The position numbers and the translations under genes are program-made. 37,509 bases of DNA. It comes from Caulobacteraceae bacterium. Its GTDB lineage: Bacteria > Pseudomonadota > Alphaproteobacteria > Caulobacterales > Caulobacteraceae. The notes below the pieces were generated by a model, which was given only the letters and a program-made list of their open reading frames with translations, searched no databases and was not told the DNA's origin. Below are positions 24,557 to 33,364 of this stretch, in pieces (within the stretch, counting starts at the first letter, position 1; the number at the start of each line of letters is the position of its first letter). The stretch is taken from contig CANCJE010000011.1 of NCBI GenBank assembly GCA_947378235.1, positions 1 through 37,509 of the forward strand, given 5' to 3'.

Positions 24557-26038
24557 ATGATGCACTCCCCCCTTCTGGTCCGGCTGGCCCTGATCGCAAC
24601 AACGGTATCTCTGTTGAGCGCCTGCGTCTCAGTCGTGTCGGTTGCCCCTTCTAACAAAACCGACGTGACGGCCAAGACATCAGAAGCGGCTAAAGTCGCC
24701 GTTGTCTTACCGAAAGGATCCGATCCGAAGGCTGGACCAGCGCCCTTTGCCAGCACCTACAGGCCCCTGCCCTCGCAACTGACCGCATTGGTCGGGGGTC
24801 ATATTCTGACTGCGACGGGACAGGAAATTGATAGTGGCACGGTCATCATGGACGGCGGCAAGATCGTTGCCGTCGGTAAGGATGTGCAAGCCCCCGCAGG
24901 CGCTAAGATCGTCGACGCGACGGGCAAGTGGATCACGCCAGGCATTATCGACATCCATTCCCATCTTGGCGTCTATCCTTCACCGGGCGTGGAATCGCTC
25001 TCTGACGGCAATGAAATGACCGAGCCCAATACGGCCCATGTCTGGGCCGAACATTCGGTCTGGCCTCAGGATCCAGGCTTTAACCGGGCACGGGCGGGCG
25101 GCGTCACAACCCTTCAGATCCTTCCGGGTTCGGCAAACCTATTTGGGGGCCGATCCGTCACGCTTAAGAACGTGCCGGCCATCACGACCGAAGGCATGAA
25201 GTTTCCCGGTGCCCCTTACGGCCTAAAAATGGCCTGCGGTGAAAATCCCAAGCGGGTCTATGGCCACAAGGGGCGTTCCCCCTCCACGCGGATGGGCAAT
25301 GTCGCGGGCTATCGCAGCGCATGGATCCAGGCGGCGAGCTATAAGCGCAAGTGGGATGACTACCGCGCCAAGGTCGCTAAGGGCGAAAAGGCCGATCCCC
25401 CAGAGCGCAATCTCAATCTCGACACCCTATCTGGCGTCTTGGCCGGTGAGATACGCATCCAGAACCACTGCTACCGCGCCGATGAGATGGCGACCATGAT
25501 CGATATCTCGCGTGAATTTGGCTTTAAGATCAGCGTCTTCCACCATTCATCTGAGGCCTACAAGATCGCCGACCTGCTGGCCAAGGAAGGGATCTGCTAT
25601 GCGACTTGGGCCGATTGGGCGGGCTTTAAGATGGAAGCCTATGACGGTATTGCCGAAAATGCGGCCATTGGTCAGAAGGCCGGGGCCTGCGTCATCATCC
25701 ACTCTGACGATCCGATCATGACCCAGCACCTCAACCAAGAGGCTGGGATTGCCATGGGTGCCGGGGCTCGGATGGGCCTGCCGGTCAGCCGCGCCGACGC
25801 TATCGCGTGGATCACCCTCAACCCGGCCAAGGGGATGGGCATTGACGACAAGACCGGTTCACTGACCCCGGGCAAGAATGCCGATGTCGTTCTGTGGAGC
25901 GGCGATCCCTTCAGCGTCTATTCCACCGCCGACACCGTCTTCATCGATGGGGCAGTGGTCTTTGACCGCAAGGACCCGCGCTATCAACCCAAATCCGATT
26001 TCGAACTTGGCCAGCCAGGCGAAGGGGTTCACCCATGA
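24557..26038 (+). CDS. Lipoprotein amidohydrolase, imidazolonepropionase-like
   Basis: Predicted metal-dependent hydrolase, perhaps a dipeptidase or prolidase-like enzyme, in the cell envelope; the substrate is unknown. It is 493 aa from ATG 24557, preceded by AGGA. The N-terminus is a lipoprotein signal with lipobox LLSAC (Cys23), then a low-complexity linker to about 65. The amidohydrolase metal site looks complete: His134 and His136 in PGIIDIHSH, later the His in IQNHCYRAD, the HH of SVFHHSSEA and the Asp in IIHSDDPIM. The C-terminal composite domain has LNPAKGMGIDDKTGSLTPGKNADVV. It overlaps the second amidohydrolase gene by 4 nt, so the two are made together. Confidence 0.9.
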   Translation: MMHSPLLVRLALIATTVSLLSACVSVVSVAPSNKTDVTAKTSEAAKVAVVLPKGSDPKAGPAPFASTYRPLPSQLTALVGGHILTATGQEIDSGTVIMDGGKIVAVGKDVQAPAGAKIVDATGKWITPGIIDIHSHLGVYPSPGVESLSDGNEMTEPNTAHVWAEHSVWPQDPGFNRARAGGVTTLQILPGSANLFGGRSVTLKNVPAITTEGMKFPGAPYGLKMACGENPKRVYGHKGRSPSTRMGNVAGYRSAWIQAASYKRKWDDYRAKVAKGEKADPPERNLNLDTLSGVLAGEIRIQNHCYRADEMATMIDISREFGFKISVFHHSSEAYKIADLLAKEGICYATWADWAGFKMEAYDGIAENAAIGQKAGACVIIHSDDPIMTQHLNQEAGIAMGAGARMGLPVSRADAIAWITLNPAKGMGIDDKTGSLTPGKNADVVLWSGDPFSVYSTADTVFIDGAVVFDRKDPRYQPKSDFELGQPGEGVHP

Positions 26039-27387
26039 TCCGCAAGACCTCACTGATTGCTGCAGCCTCAGCCCTGAGCCTACTCAGTGCCCTGCCCGTC
26101 GCAGCCCAGACCATCGCCATTGTTGGTGGCCGGATCCTGAGCCAAGGCCCAGCCGGTGACATTTCCTCCGGAACGGTCCTGATCAAGGATGGCAAGATCG
26201 TCGCCGTCGGGGCCAAGATCACGGTTCCTGCCGACGCCCGCATTGTCGATGCCAGCGGCAAGACGGTCAGCCCCGGCCTCGTCCTGCCCAGCACCAGCCT
26301 TACCGTCGCTGAGGTCGAACAGATCGGCGATACGATGGACGACTCCGCCGGAAAGCGAATGGGCGCGGCCTTTGATGTCCAATATGGCGTCAATCCGAAC
26401 TCTGCCCTTATCCCCCTTGCGCGGATCAGCGGCGTCACCCGCGCGGTTGTCACGCCCGTGCTCGGACGCGGCGGCTCTGGCGGTCACAAGGATGATGGCG
26501 CAGACGATTTTTCGGGCAGTTTCGAAGATGGTGAGGCCAGCCTGTTTGCGGGCCAAGTCGCCACCGCCACCCTCGCTGCAGGCGTTACGGAGGCGGTCGT
26601 AAAGGCTAAGATCGGCATGGCCCTCGACCTAGGCGAATCCGGCGCTGCCTATGCCGGCGGATCACGCGGCGCGGCCATTGTCCTGATGAGATCAGCACTC
26701 GAGGATGCGCGCCACTATGCCCGCAATCGCGCGGCCTTTGATATGGGGGCCAGCCGTCCCTATCCCTATAGCCGTGATGATCTGGAAGCTTTGATCCCCG
26801 TGGTCGAGGGGCGCATGCCTCTGCTCGTCCGGGTCCACCGCGCCTCGGACATCACCCAAATCCTCAAATTCGCCGCCGATCAAAAGCTAAAGCTGATCCT
26901 TGAAGGGGCCGAAGAGGGCTGGATGGTCGCCGATGCCATCGCCAAGGCTGGCGTGCCCGTGTTGGTCGATGGACAGGCCGACCTGCCCGGCAGTTTTGAA
27001 ACCCTAGGCTCGACCTTACAAAATGCGGGCCGCCTCAATGCGGCAGGCGTTACGGTCGCCGTGATGGGCAGCCGTGACTACAACAATCTGCGCCAAGGCC
27101 GATTCAATGCGGGCCTCGCCGTGTCCTATGGCCTGCCCTATAGCGCGGCCATGGCCTCGGTGACGCTCAATCCTGCCAAGATCTGGGGTCTCTCTGACCG
27201 GATCGGCAGCCTCGAGCCGGGTAAGGACGCCGATGTGGTCATCTGGACTGGCGATCCCTTAGAGGTGACGACCTATGCCACCTCAGTCTTTATCCAAGGC
27301 AAGGAACAGCCCATGACCTCACGCAGCTTGGAACTGGCCGAACGCTATCGTCCGGGAAAGGCCGACTACCCACCGGCCTATCGTTAA
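26035..27387 (+). CDS. Exported amidohydrolase-fold protein lacking the usual metal ligands
   Basis: It is 450 aa with a Sec signal peptide (ALSLLSALPVAAQ, cleavage near 25). The small beta domain (IAIVGGRILSQG, GTVLIKDGKIVAVGA) and the C-terminal LNPAKIWGLSDRIGSLEPGKDADVVIWTGDP mark it as an amidohydrolase relative. Where an active member has PGLIDxHxH, this one has SPGLVLPSTSL at 79-89, so both histidines and the aspartate are missing. Later positions also differ: ILEGAEEG instead of a His-bearing strand, and VAVMGSRDYNN where SDD is expected. It may be an inactive partner or regulatory subunit of the upstream enzyme, with which it overlaps by 4 nt. The frame is intact, so it is not a decayed gene. 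Confidence 0.85.
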   Translation: MIRKTSLIAAASALSLLSALPVAAQTIAIVGGRILSQGPAGDISSGTVLIKDGKIVAVGAKITVPADARIVDASGKTVSPGLVLPSTSLTVAEVEQIGDTMDDSAGKRMGAAFDVQYGVNPNSALIPLARISGVTRAVVTPVLGRGGSGGHKDDGADDFSGSFEDGEASLFAGQVATATLAAGVTEAVVKAKIGMALDLGESGAAYAGGSRGAAIVLMRSALEDARHYARNRAAFDMGASRPYPYSRDDLEALIPVVEGRMPLLVRVHRASDITQILKFAADQKLKLILEGAEEGWMVADAIAKAGVPVLVDGQADLPGSFETLGSTLQNAGRLNAAGVTVAVMGSRDYNNLRQGRFNAGLAVSYGLPYSAAMASVTLNPAKIWGLSDRIGSLEPGKDADVVIWTGDPLEVTTYATSVFIQGKEQPMTSRSLELAERYRPGKADYPPAYR

Positions 27388-27428
27388 GCGGCATACGGTC
27401 TCGGTGAGAATCGCTGCATTCTAAGGCT

Positions 27429-29564
27429 ATGGCTACGAATCCCCCGCAAGGCTCCCTGTTCGACGATACCCCGCAGGCCGCTGCCCCCACGCCCCCTGCT
27501 GTACCCGCAAGCCCAAAGCCTGCGGCCGTAGCACCCGTGCAGGCTGCGGCCCCGACACCCGCGCCAAAGGTTGCGGCGGACATCCCGTCTCAGGCGGCAT
27601 CCAATGCTGCCGCGGCTGCCTCTGGCTATTCGGCCAAGGACATTGAGGTCCTCGAGGGACTGGAGCCGGTCCGTAAGCGTCCCGGCATGTATATTGGCGG
27701 CACAGATGAGCGGGCGCTGCATCACCTCTTTGCCGAGGTGCTCGACAATGCCATGGACGAGGCTGTCGCAGGCCACGCCAAGTTCATTGAGGTTCGCCTA
27801 GAGGCTGACGGCGCGCTCGTGGTGCGCGACGATGGTCGCGGCATCCCGGTCGACCCGCACCCGAAATATACCGACAAGTCGGCGCTCGAAGTGATCATGA
27901 CCGTCCTGCATTCGGGCGGCAAGTTCTCCGGCAAGAGCTATGAGACCTCCGGCGGCCTGCACGGTGTCGGCATTTCGGTTGTGAACGCCTTATCCGAGCA
28001 TCTCGATGTCACCGTCTGGCGCGACGGGGCCGAGCATCGCCAGAGATTCTCGCGCGGCAAGCCTGTCACCGCGCTGGAGCGGGTCGGACCGTCGCGAAAG
28101 CATGGCTCCTCCTTACGCTTCCTGCCTGACGAGACCATCTTTGGCGAGGGCGCGGCCTTCAAGCCTGCCCGCCTCTATCGCATGGCCCGCTCCAAGGCCT
28201 ATCTGTTCCGGGGCGTCGAGATCCGCTGGTCCTGCGCGCCCGAACGCGTCACCGACCAGACCCCCGCCGAGGCCGTCTTCCACTTCCCCAACGGCTTGGC
28301 GGATTTCCTCGCCGAGCGCGTCGCCACCACAGAGACCCTGACCGAGACCTTCAGCGGACGCATCGAGCGTCCGACCAAGGCCGGAAGCAATGAGGGCGGC
28401 GCGGTGGAATGGGCCATCACCTGGTCGCCCATCGGCTTTGGTGACAGTGACAGCTTCATGCAGTCCTACTGCAACACCGTACCGACGACCGAAGGCGGCA
28501 CCCACGAGGCGGGCCTGCGCGCGGCCCTGATGCGCGGCCTCAAGGCCTATGGCGAAATGACCGGCGAGAAACGGGCGGGCCTGATCACCGCCGAGGATGT
28601 CATCGGCAATGCCGGGGCCTTGATCTCGGTCTTTATCCGCAACCCGGAATTCCAAGGCCAGACCAAGGAAAAGCTATCCTCGTCCGAGGCGCAAAGGCTG
28701 GTCGAGACCGTCCTGCGTGACCCGTTCGATCACTGGCTGACGGCGGCGCCCAAGTCGGCGGACCGACTGTTGCAATTCATCATTGAGCGGGCCGAAGACC
28801 GGCTCAAGCGCCGCCGCGACAAGGATGTGGCCCGCGCCTCGGCCACGCGCAAGCTGCGCCTACCGGGCAAGCTGGCCGACTGTTCAGGTCAGGCGACCGA
28901 TGGGACCGAACTGTTCATCGTCGAGGGAGACTCCGCTGGTGGCTCGGCCAAACAGGCCCGCAACCGCCAGACCCAGGCCATCCTGCCCCTGCGCGGTAAG
29001 ATCCTCAATGTCGCCTCGGCCACCAATGACAAGGCCGGGCGCAATACCGAACTGTCGGACCTGTTGCTGGCGCTCGGCGTTCAGGGCGGCAACCGGTTCA
29101 AAGAAGAGGACCTGCGCTATGAGCGCATCGTCATCATGACCGACGCTGACGTTGACGGTGCCCACATTGCCAGCCTCTTGATCACCTTCTTCTACCGCAC
29201 CATGCCCGGCCTGATCCGAGCGGGTCGCCTGTTCCTCGCCCTACCGCCGCTCTATCGCATCAGCCACAACGGCAAGACCGTCTATGCCCGCGACGACGCC
29301 CACAAGGACGAGTTGATGGCCGGCATGTTCAAGAACAAGAAGCCTGAGATCGGCCGCTTCAAAGGCCTTGGCGAGATGATGCCCGCCCAGCTCAAAGAAA
29401 CCACCATGGACCCGGCCAAGCGAACCTTGGCCCGCGTCACCCTGCCCCGCTCAGAAGAGGCGGTTGAAGATCTTGTCGAGACCCTGATGGGCAGAAAACC
29501 CGAGTTGCGCTTCCGCTTTATTCAAGAAAATGCGGAATTTGCGGTGGATGATCTCGACGTTTAG
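27429..29564 (+). CDS. parE: DNA topoisomerase IV subunit B
   Basis: ATPase subunit of topoisomerase IV, which unlinks daughter chromosomes together with ParC. It is 711 aa. After an Ala/Pro-rich tail of about 67 residues the GHKL ATPase begins: [30 protein letters not shown] with Asn107, DDGRGIPVD, and [16 protein letters not shown]. The TOPRIM domain has [15 protein letters not shown] with Glu499, [10 protein letters not shown], and DADVDGAHI with Asp572, Asp574 and Asp576. The C-terminus ends FKGLGEMMP...[12 protein letters not shown]. The shorter length and absence of the GyrB-specific insert favour ParE over GyrB. It stands alone, 41 nt after the amidohydrolase pair, with a weak AAGG ribosome binding site. 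Confidence 0.94.
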   Translation: MATNPPQGSLFDDTPQAAAPTPPAVPASPKPAAVAPVQAAAPTPAPKVAADIPSQAASNAAAAASGYSAKDIEVLEGLEPVRKRPGMYIGGTDERALHHLFAEVLDNAMDEAVAGHAKFIEVRLEADGALVVRDDGRGIPVDPHPKYTDKSALEVIMTVLHSGGKFSGKSYETSGGLHGVGISVVNALSEHLDVTVWRDGAEHRQRFSRGKPVTALERVGPSRKHGSSLRFLPDETIFGEGAAFKPARLYRMARSKAYLFRGVEIRWSCAPERVTDQTPAEAVFHFPNGLADFLAERVATTETLTETFSGRIERPTKAGSNEGGAVEWAITWSPIGFGDSDSFMQSYCNTVPTTEGGTHEAGLRAALMRGLKAYGEMTGEKRAGLITAEDVIGNAGALISVFIRNPEFQGQTKEKLSSSEAQRLVETVLRDPFDHWLTAAPKSADRLLQFIIERAEDRLKRRRDKDVARASATRKLRLPGKLADCSGQATDGTELFIVEGDSAGGSAKQARNRQTQAILPLRGKILNVASATNDKAGRNTELSDLLLALGVQGGNRFKEEDLRYERIVIMTDADVDGAHIASLLITFFYRTMPGLIRAGRLFLALPPLYRISHNGKTVYARDDAHKDELMAGMFKNKKPEIGRFKGLGEMMPAQLKETTMDPAKRTLARVTLPRSEEAVEDLVETLMGRKPELRFRFIQENAEFAVDDLDV

Positions 29565-29729
29565 ACCAAAGCCAACCGTCATCTGAACGTGGAGCACTGG
29601 GCCCCGGCCTCGAATCCTTGACTTCTGCGCCATTCACCGTAAGACAGACCCAAAGTCAGGAGCAGGCTCGGCGAATCCGCGCTGCCCGTTCGCCCAAGCA
29701 CGGGCGGCTCCGGCTCCTTACAGCGTGAC

Positions 29730-31427
29730 ATGACAGAATTTTCCCAACTGGGCCTATCGCCCACGACTCTCCAAGCCGTAGCTGACACCGGCTACACCAC
29801 TGCCACTCCCATTCAGGCCGCCGCCATCCCCATCGCCCTCGCAGGCCGGGATGTGTTGGGCATCGCCCAGACCGGGACCGGCAAGACCGCCGCCTTCACC
29901 CTGCCCCTCATTGAGCGGTTGCAGTCGGGACGCTCCAAGTCGCGCATGCCGCGCGCTCTGGTCATCGCCCCGACCCGCGAACTGGCCGATCAGGTTGCCA
30001 TGTCGTTTGAGAAGTACGCCAAGGGCACCAAGCTGACCTGGGCCCTGCTGATCGGCGGCGTGTCCTTCGAAGATCAGGTGCGTAAGCTCGACCGGGGCGT
30101 TGACGTCCTGATCGCCACGCCCGGACGCCTGCTCGACCATTTCGAGCGCGGCAAGCTGCTCTTGACCGGCGTCCAGATGATGGTCGTCGACGAGGCCGAC
30201 CGCATGTTGGACATGGGCTTCATCCCCGACATTGAGCGCATCTTTAAGATGACGCCGCCGAAGAAACAGACTCTGTTCTTCTCGGCGACCATGCCTCCGG
30301 AAATTACCCGCCTGACCAAGCAGTTCCTCAATGATCCCGAGCGGATCGAGGCCAGCCGCCCGGCAACGACCGCCACGACCATTACTCAGCACATCGTGCC
30401 GATCCCGATTATCGACCATAAGGCCAAGCGCATGGCGCTGCGGGCCCTGATCGAGCGCTCGGAGATCAAGAACGGCATCGTGTTCTGTAACCGCAAGAGC
30501 GAAGTCGACATCGTCGCCAAGTCCTTGAAGGTGCATGGCTTTGACGCCGCCCCGATCCATGGCGATCTGGACCAGAGCATGCGCACCAAGACGCTGGAAT
30601 CGTTCCGCAAGGGCGATCTGAAGCTTCTGGTGGCCTCAGACGTGGCCGCGCGCGGCCTCGACATTCCCGATGTCAGCCACGTCTTCAACTATGATGTGCC
30701 ACACCATGCCGACGACTATGTGCACCGGATCGGGCGCACGGGCCGCGCTGGTCGATTGGGCGAGACCTATATGCTGGTCACGCCTGCCGACACCCGCAAC
30801 CTCGACAAGGTGCTCAAGCTGATCGGCCAAAAGCCGGAAGAGACCATTTTGGACCTTGATTGGGCCTCGGCTGCGGGCGGCGACGCTCGTCGGGCGCCGT
30901 CGGGTCGCAGTGGTGGGCGTGACCGGGCCGGTGGCTCAGACCGCAAGCCCAAGCGCGACTATTCCAAGGGCCGCGATGGCGCACCTCTGCACAACGAGGT
31001 TGCCTCCATGACCCCGGTGATCGCTGAGCAGACAGACGCACCGCGCGTTTCCTTCGAGCGCACTGAAACGGCCGAAACGCCGGAGGCGACGGCACCACGT
31101 CGTCCTGCCCGCTCACGCGGTCGCGGCAAGCCTGCAGCTGAATCTGTGACAGTGGAACCCGCAACGGCCCCTGAGGCTGTCGTCGTTCGCGAGCGTGAAC
31201 CGCGCCGCGAGCGCACCCCGCGTCCAGAGCGCCGACCGGAGCCCCAAGCCGCCGCTCCTGCACCGCGTCCTACCGCTCAAGAACCCGAACTTCGCTCACG
31301 CGGCGTTCAGTCGGTTCGGCCTCGCGAGGATGATGATCGCCGCGTCGTCGGCTTCGGTGGCGACCTACCCGCGTTCCTCGCCAAACCCCTGCCCAAAAGA
31401 ACACCGGTTAAGGACAGCGACGACTAG
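29730..31427 (+). CDS. DEAD-box RNA helicase (RhlE-like)
   Basis: ATP-dependent RNA unwinding in ribosome assembly or RNA decay. It is 565 aa. The helicase core covers 1-370: Q motif PIQAAAIP (Gln29), motif I AQTGTGKT (46-53), PTRELA, TPGRLLD, DEAD at 154-157, SAT at 185-187, then ARGLDIPDVSHV and HRIGRTGRAG. From about 380 on there is a tail rich in Arg, Gly, Pro and Ala (GRSGGRDRAGGSDRKPKR; RREREPRRERTPRPERRPEP-like blocks), probably disordered and RNA-binding. The tail ends GFGGDLPAFLAKPL. The core resembles RhlE more than DeaD or SrmB, but I do not assign the name firmly. The 165-nt gap before it shows nothing definite. Confidence 0.94.
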   Translation: MTEFSQLGLSPTTLQAVADTGYTTATPIQAAAIPIALAGRDVLGIAQTGTGKTAAFTLPLIERLQSGRSKSRMPRALVIAPTRELADQVAMSFEKYAKGTKLTWALLIGGVSFEDQVRKLDRGVDVLIATPGRLLDHFERGKLLLTGVQMMVVDEADRMLDMGFIPDIERIFKMTPPKKQTLFFSATMPPEITRLTKQFLNDPERIEASRPATTATTITQHIVPIPIIDHKAKRMALRALIERSEIKNGIVFCNRKSEVDIVAKSLKVHGFDAAPIHGDLDQSMRTKTLESFRKGDLKLLVASDVAARGLDIPDVSHVFNYDVPHHADDYVHRIGRTGRAGRLGETYMLVTPADTRNLDKVLKLIGQKPEETILDLDWASAAGGDARRAPSGRSGGRDRAGGSDRKPKRDYSKGRDGAPLHNEVASMTPVIAEQTDAPRVSFERTETAETPEATAPRRPARSRGRGKPAAESVTVEPATAPEAVVVREREPRRERTPRPERRPEPQAAAPAPRPTAQEPELRSRGVQSVRPREDDDRRVVGFGGDLPAFLAKPLPKRTPVKDSDD

Positions 31428-31451
31428 GTTTTTCAAATTGCGGGATGAACA

Positions 31452-31535
31452 CCCCCTCACCCAACCCTCTCCCCCAAGGGGGCGAGGGCTTATCCCTTCC
31501 TAGCCCTCTCCCTGTGGGAGAGGGTTGGGTGAGGG
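31452..31535. repeat. 41-bp repeat copy 2 within a 20-bp perfect inverted repeat
   Basis: 31452-31492 is identical over 41 bases to 4091-4131. The first 20 bases of its core (31454-31473, CCCTCACCCAACCCTCTCCC) return in perfect inverted form at 31516-31535. A tight hairpin CCCTCTCCC-TGT-GGGAGAGGG (31504-31524) lies inside, and a T-rich stretch (CCTTTGTTTTT) follows. The cluster could serve as a two-way terminator between the helicase and the opposing aldehyde dehydrogenase. Confidence 0.8.
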
Positions 31536-31559
31536 CCTTTGTTTTTCTACCCGATCCGT

Positions 31560-31638
31560 GTTCCCCGCGAAGGCGGGGACCCAGACCCTTACGCACAGGC
31601 CAGAATCAATCATCTGGATCCCCGCCTTCGCGGGGAAC
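31560..31638. repeat. Second repeat family: 25-bp inverted arms
   Basis: Left arm 31560-31584 (GTTCCCCGCGAAGGCGGGGA...) and right arm 31614-31638 (...TCCCCGCCTTCGCGGGGAAC) are inverted copies with one mismatch in 25. Each arm is itself a small hairpin, CCCCGCGAAGGCGGGG. About 29 nt of unique sequence separate them. This is the look of a dispersed palindromic element common between genes in alphaproteobacteria. Confidence 0.75.
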
Positions 31639-31662
31639 GCGGCGTAGAGAACCGTGGATACC

Positions 31663-31703
31663 CCCCCTCACAACCCTCTCCCCCTCAAGGGGGAAAGGGC
31701 CTT
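31663..31703 (+). repeat. Diverged third copy of the 41-bp repeat
   Basis: CCCCCTCACAACCCTCTCCCC followed by a CAAGGGGGAAAGGG hairpin half resembles the copies at 4091 and 31452, with a short deletion and a few changes. It ends 17 nt before the stop codon of the aldehyde dehydrogenase gene on the other strand, a placement much like that of copy 1 beside clpP. Confidence 0.6.
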
Positions 31704-31719
31704 GGGACGGGGTCTTGTT

Positions 31720-33177
31720 TTATCGCTTCAATTCACCGGCCAGATATTTGCGGATCGCTGCGCCATAGGGCGGACGCATCTGGAGCAGAGGGCCGATATC
31801 CTTCTTCATCTGGGTAAAAATTGCCTTCTTGTGGCTAAATTCCAAGAAGCCATCATGGCCGTGATAGCTACCCATACCCGCAGGTCCAACACCGCCAAAG
31901 GGCAGTTCTTCTTGAGCAACATGCATTACCACATCATTGACGCTCACGCCGCCTGACGTCGTGGACTTCAAGACAAGATCACGTTCGGTCGCATCGTCGC
32001 CGAAATAGTAGAGCCCCAAAGGCCGATCATGGGCGTTCACATAGCCGATGGCCTCTTGCACAGTCTTGTAGGTCTTGACCGGCAAGACCGGACCAAAAAT
32101 CTCTTCCTGCATGACCTTCATATCATCGGTAGGATTGATGATCAGGGTTGGCGGGATGCGGCGATGTTCCTGCTGGCTGAAGTCTTCGTCGGCTGGATTG
32201 ATCTGAACGATCCGAGCGCCCTTTGCCCGGGCATCTTCGACATAGCCCATGATCCGATCATAATGACGCTGGGCAACGATAGCCGTGTAGTCGGGATTGT
32301 CCTTAATGGTCGGGAACATCTTGGCCACAGAGGCCTGGGCCTCACCGACAAAGGTTTCCAGCCTGTCTTCGGGCGTCAGCACATAGTCCGGTGCCAAGCA
32401 GATCTGACCGGCATTCAAGGTCTTGCCGTTCATTACGCGCGCTGCAGCCGTGGCAAAGTCCGCCGACTTGCCCAAGATCACCGGGCTCTTGCCTCCCAGT
32501 TCTAGGGTCAGGGGCACGAGGTTCTCAGCGGCTGCACGCATGACATGCTTGGCCACGCCGGTCGCACCGGTAAAGATCATGTGGTCGAAGGCAAGCCCCG
32601 AAAAGGCCTGGCCGACCTCTGGACCGCCCGTGATGACCGCAACCTCTTCCTCAGAAAAGACCGAGGCAAACATCTTGGCCATAAGGGCCGAGGTCACAGG
32701 CGTAAATTCAGAAGGCTTGATCATGGCACGGTTACCCGCCGCCAGGATGCCCGCTAGCGGCGCGAATGTGAGGTTGACCGGGAAGTTCCAAGGACTGATG
32801 ACCCCAACCACGCCCTTGGGCTGAAACTGAACCTCTGCCTTAGCGCCGAATAGGGCCAAGATTGCTGGGGTGGTCTTGCGCTTTTCGGTCTTCATCCACT
32901 TGGCGACATTGGCCCGCGCGAACTTTAAGGGGCCAATCGAACCGGCCACATCGGTGAAGCGCGTGGCCTCAATCGAGCGCGCCCCAAAATCGGCATTCAA
33001 GGCCTGCTCGATTTCGTCCGAATAGTCGACCAACAGGCCGATGCAGCGATTGAGCCAATCGATCCGCTTCTCCAAGGATGGCGCACCGTCGCGAAGATGG
33101 GCGGCCTTTTGAAGCGCCAAGATGGCATTCATCCGTGCAGTGTCAGAACTCAATTCAACAGGGGCCTTGGCGTTCAC
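31720..33177 (-). CDS. Aldehyde dehydrogenase, coniferyl-aldehyde dehydrogenase type
   Basis: NAD(P)-dependent oxidation of an aldehyde to the acid. It is 485 aa. Catalytic residues are present: Asn131 in PWNFP, Lys154 in IKPSE, Glu226 in LELGGKSP and Cys260 in NAGQICLAPDY. The CLAPDYVL variant and the C-terminal SYHGHDGFLEFSHKKAIF are typical of the coniferyl-aldehyde group, which also includes long-chain aldehyde enzymes; the true substrate is uncertain. The start is GTG 33177, with GGAGG 8 nt upstream. An ATG at 33192 stops after three codons and overlaps that ribosome binding site. The gene stands alone, divergent from the diguanylate cyclase. Confidence 0.92.
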   Translation of the reverse strand: MNAKAPVELSSDTARMNAILALQKAAHLRDGAPSLEKRIDWLNRCIGLLVDYSDEIEQALNADFGARSIEATRFTDVAGSIGPLKFARANVAKWMKTEKRKTTPAILALFGAKAEVQFQPKGVVGVISPWNFPVNLTFAPLAGILAAGNRAMIKPSEFTPVTSALMAKMFASVFSEEEVAVITGGPEVGQAFSGLAFDHMIFTGATGVAKHVMRAAAENLVPLTLELGGKSPVILGKSADFATAAARVMNGKTLNAGQICLAPDYVLTPEDRLETFVGEAQASVAKMFPTIKDNPDYTAIVAQRHYDRIMGYVEDARAKGARIVQINPADEDFSQQEHRRIPPTLIINPTDDMKVMQEEIFGPVLPVKTYKTVQEAIGYVNAHDRPLGLYYFGDDATERDLVLKSTTSGGVSVNDVVMHVAQEELPFGGVGPAGMGSYHGHDGFLEFSHKKAIFTQMKKDIGPLLQMRPPYGAAIRKYLAGELKR

Positions 33178-33364
33178 GGGTCAATCCTCCATGGGGCAGA
33201 TAGGATATTCATCCTCTTAAACTCCACGCTAACGCTATTTGGTCAATATGGAACCACTGGAATAGTTTTGATCGCTCTGATGCGATACAGGCCTGGATCA
33301 TCCCTTGGGTTGACGAGCTTAGCCGAACCAAGCTTATGTGCAGTGTGCTTTAGAAAGTCGTGAT

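Noticed and set aside
31452-31703. CRISPR array
   Set aside because: The repeats are palindromic, of two families and irregularly spaced, without uniform spacers, and no cas gene is present.
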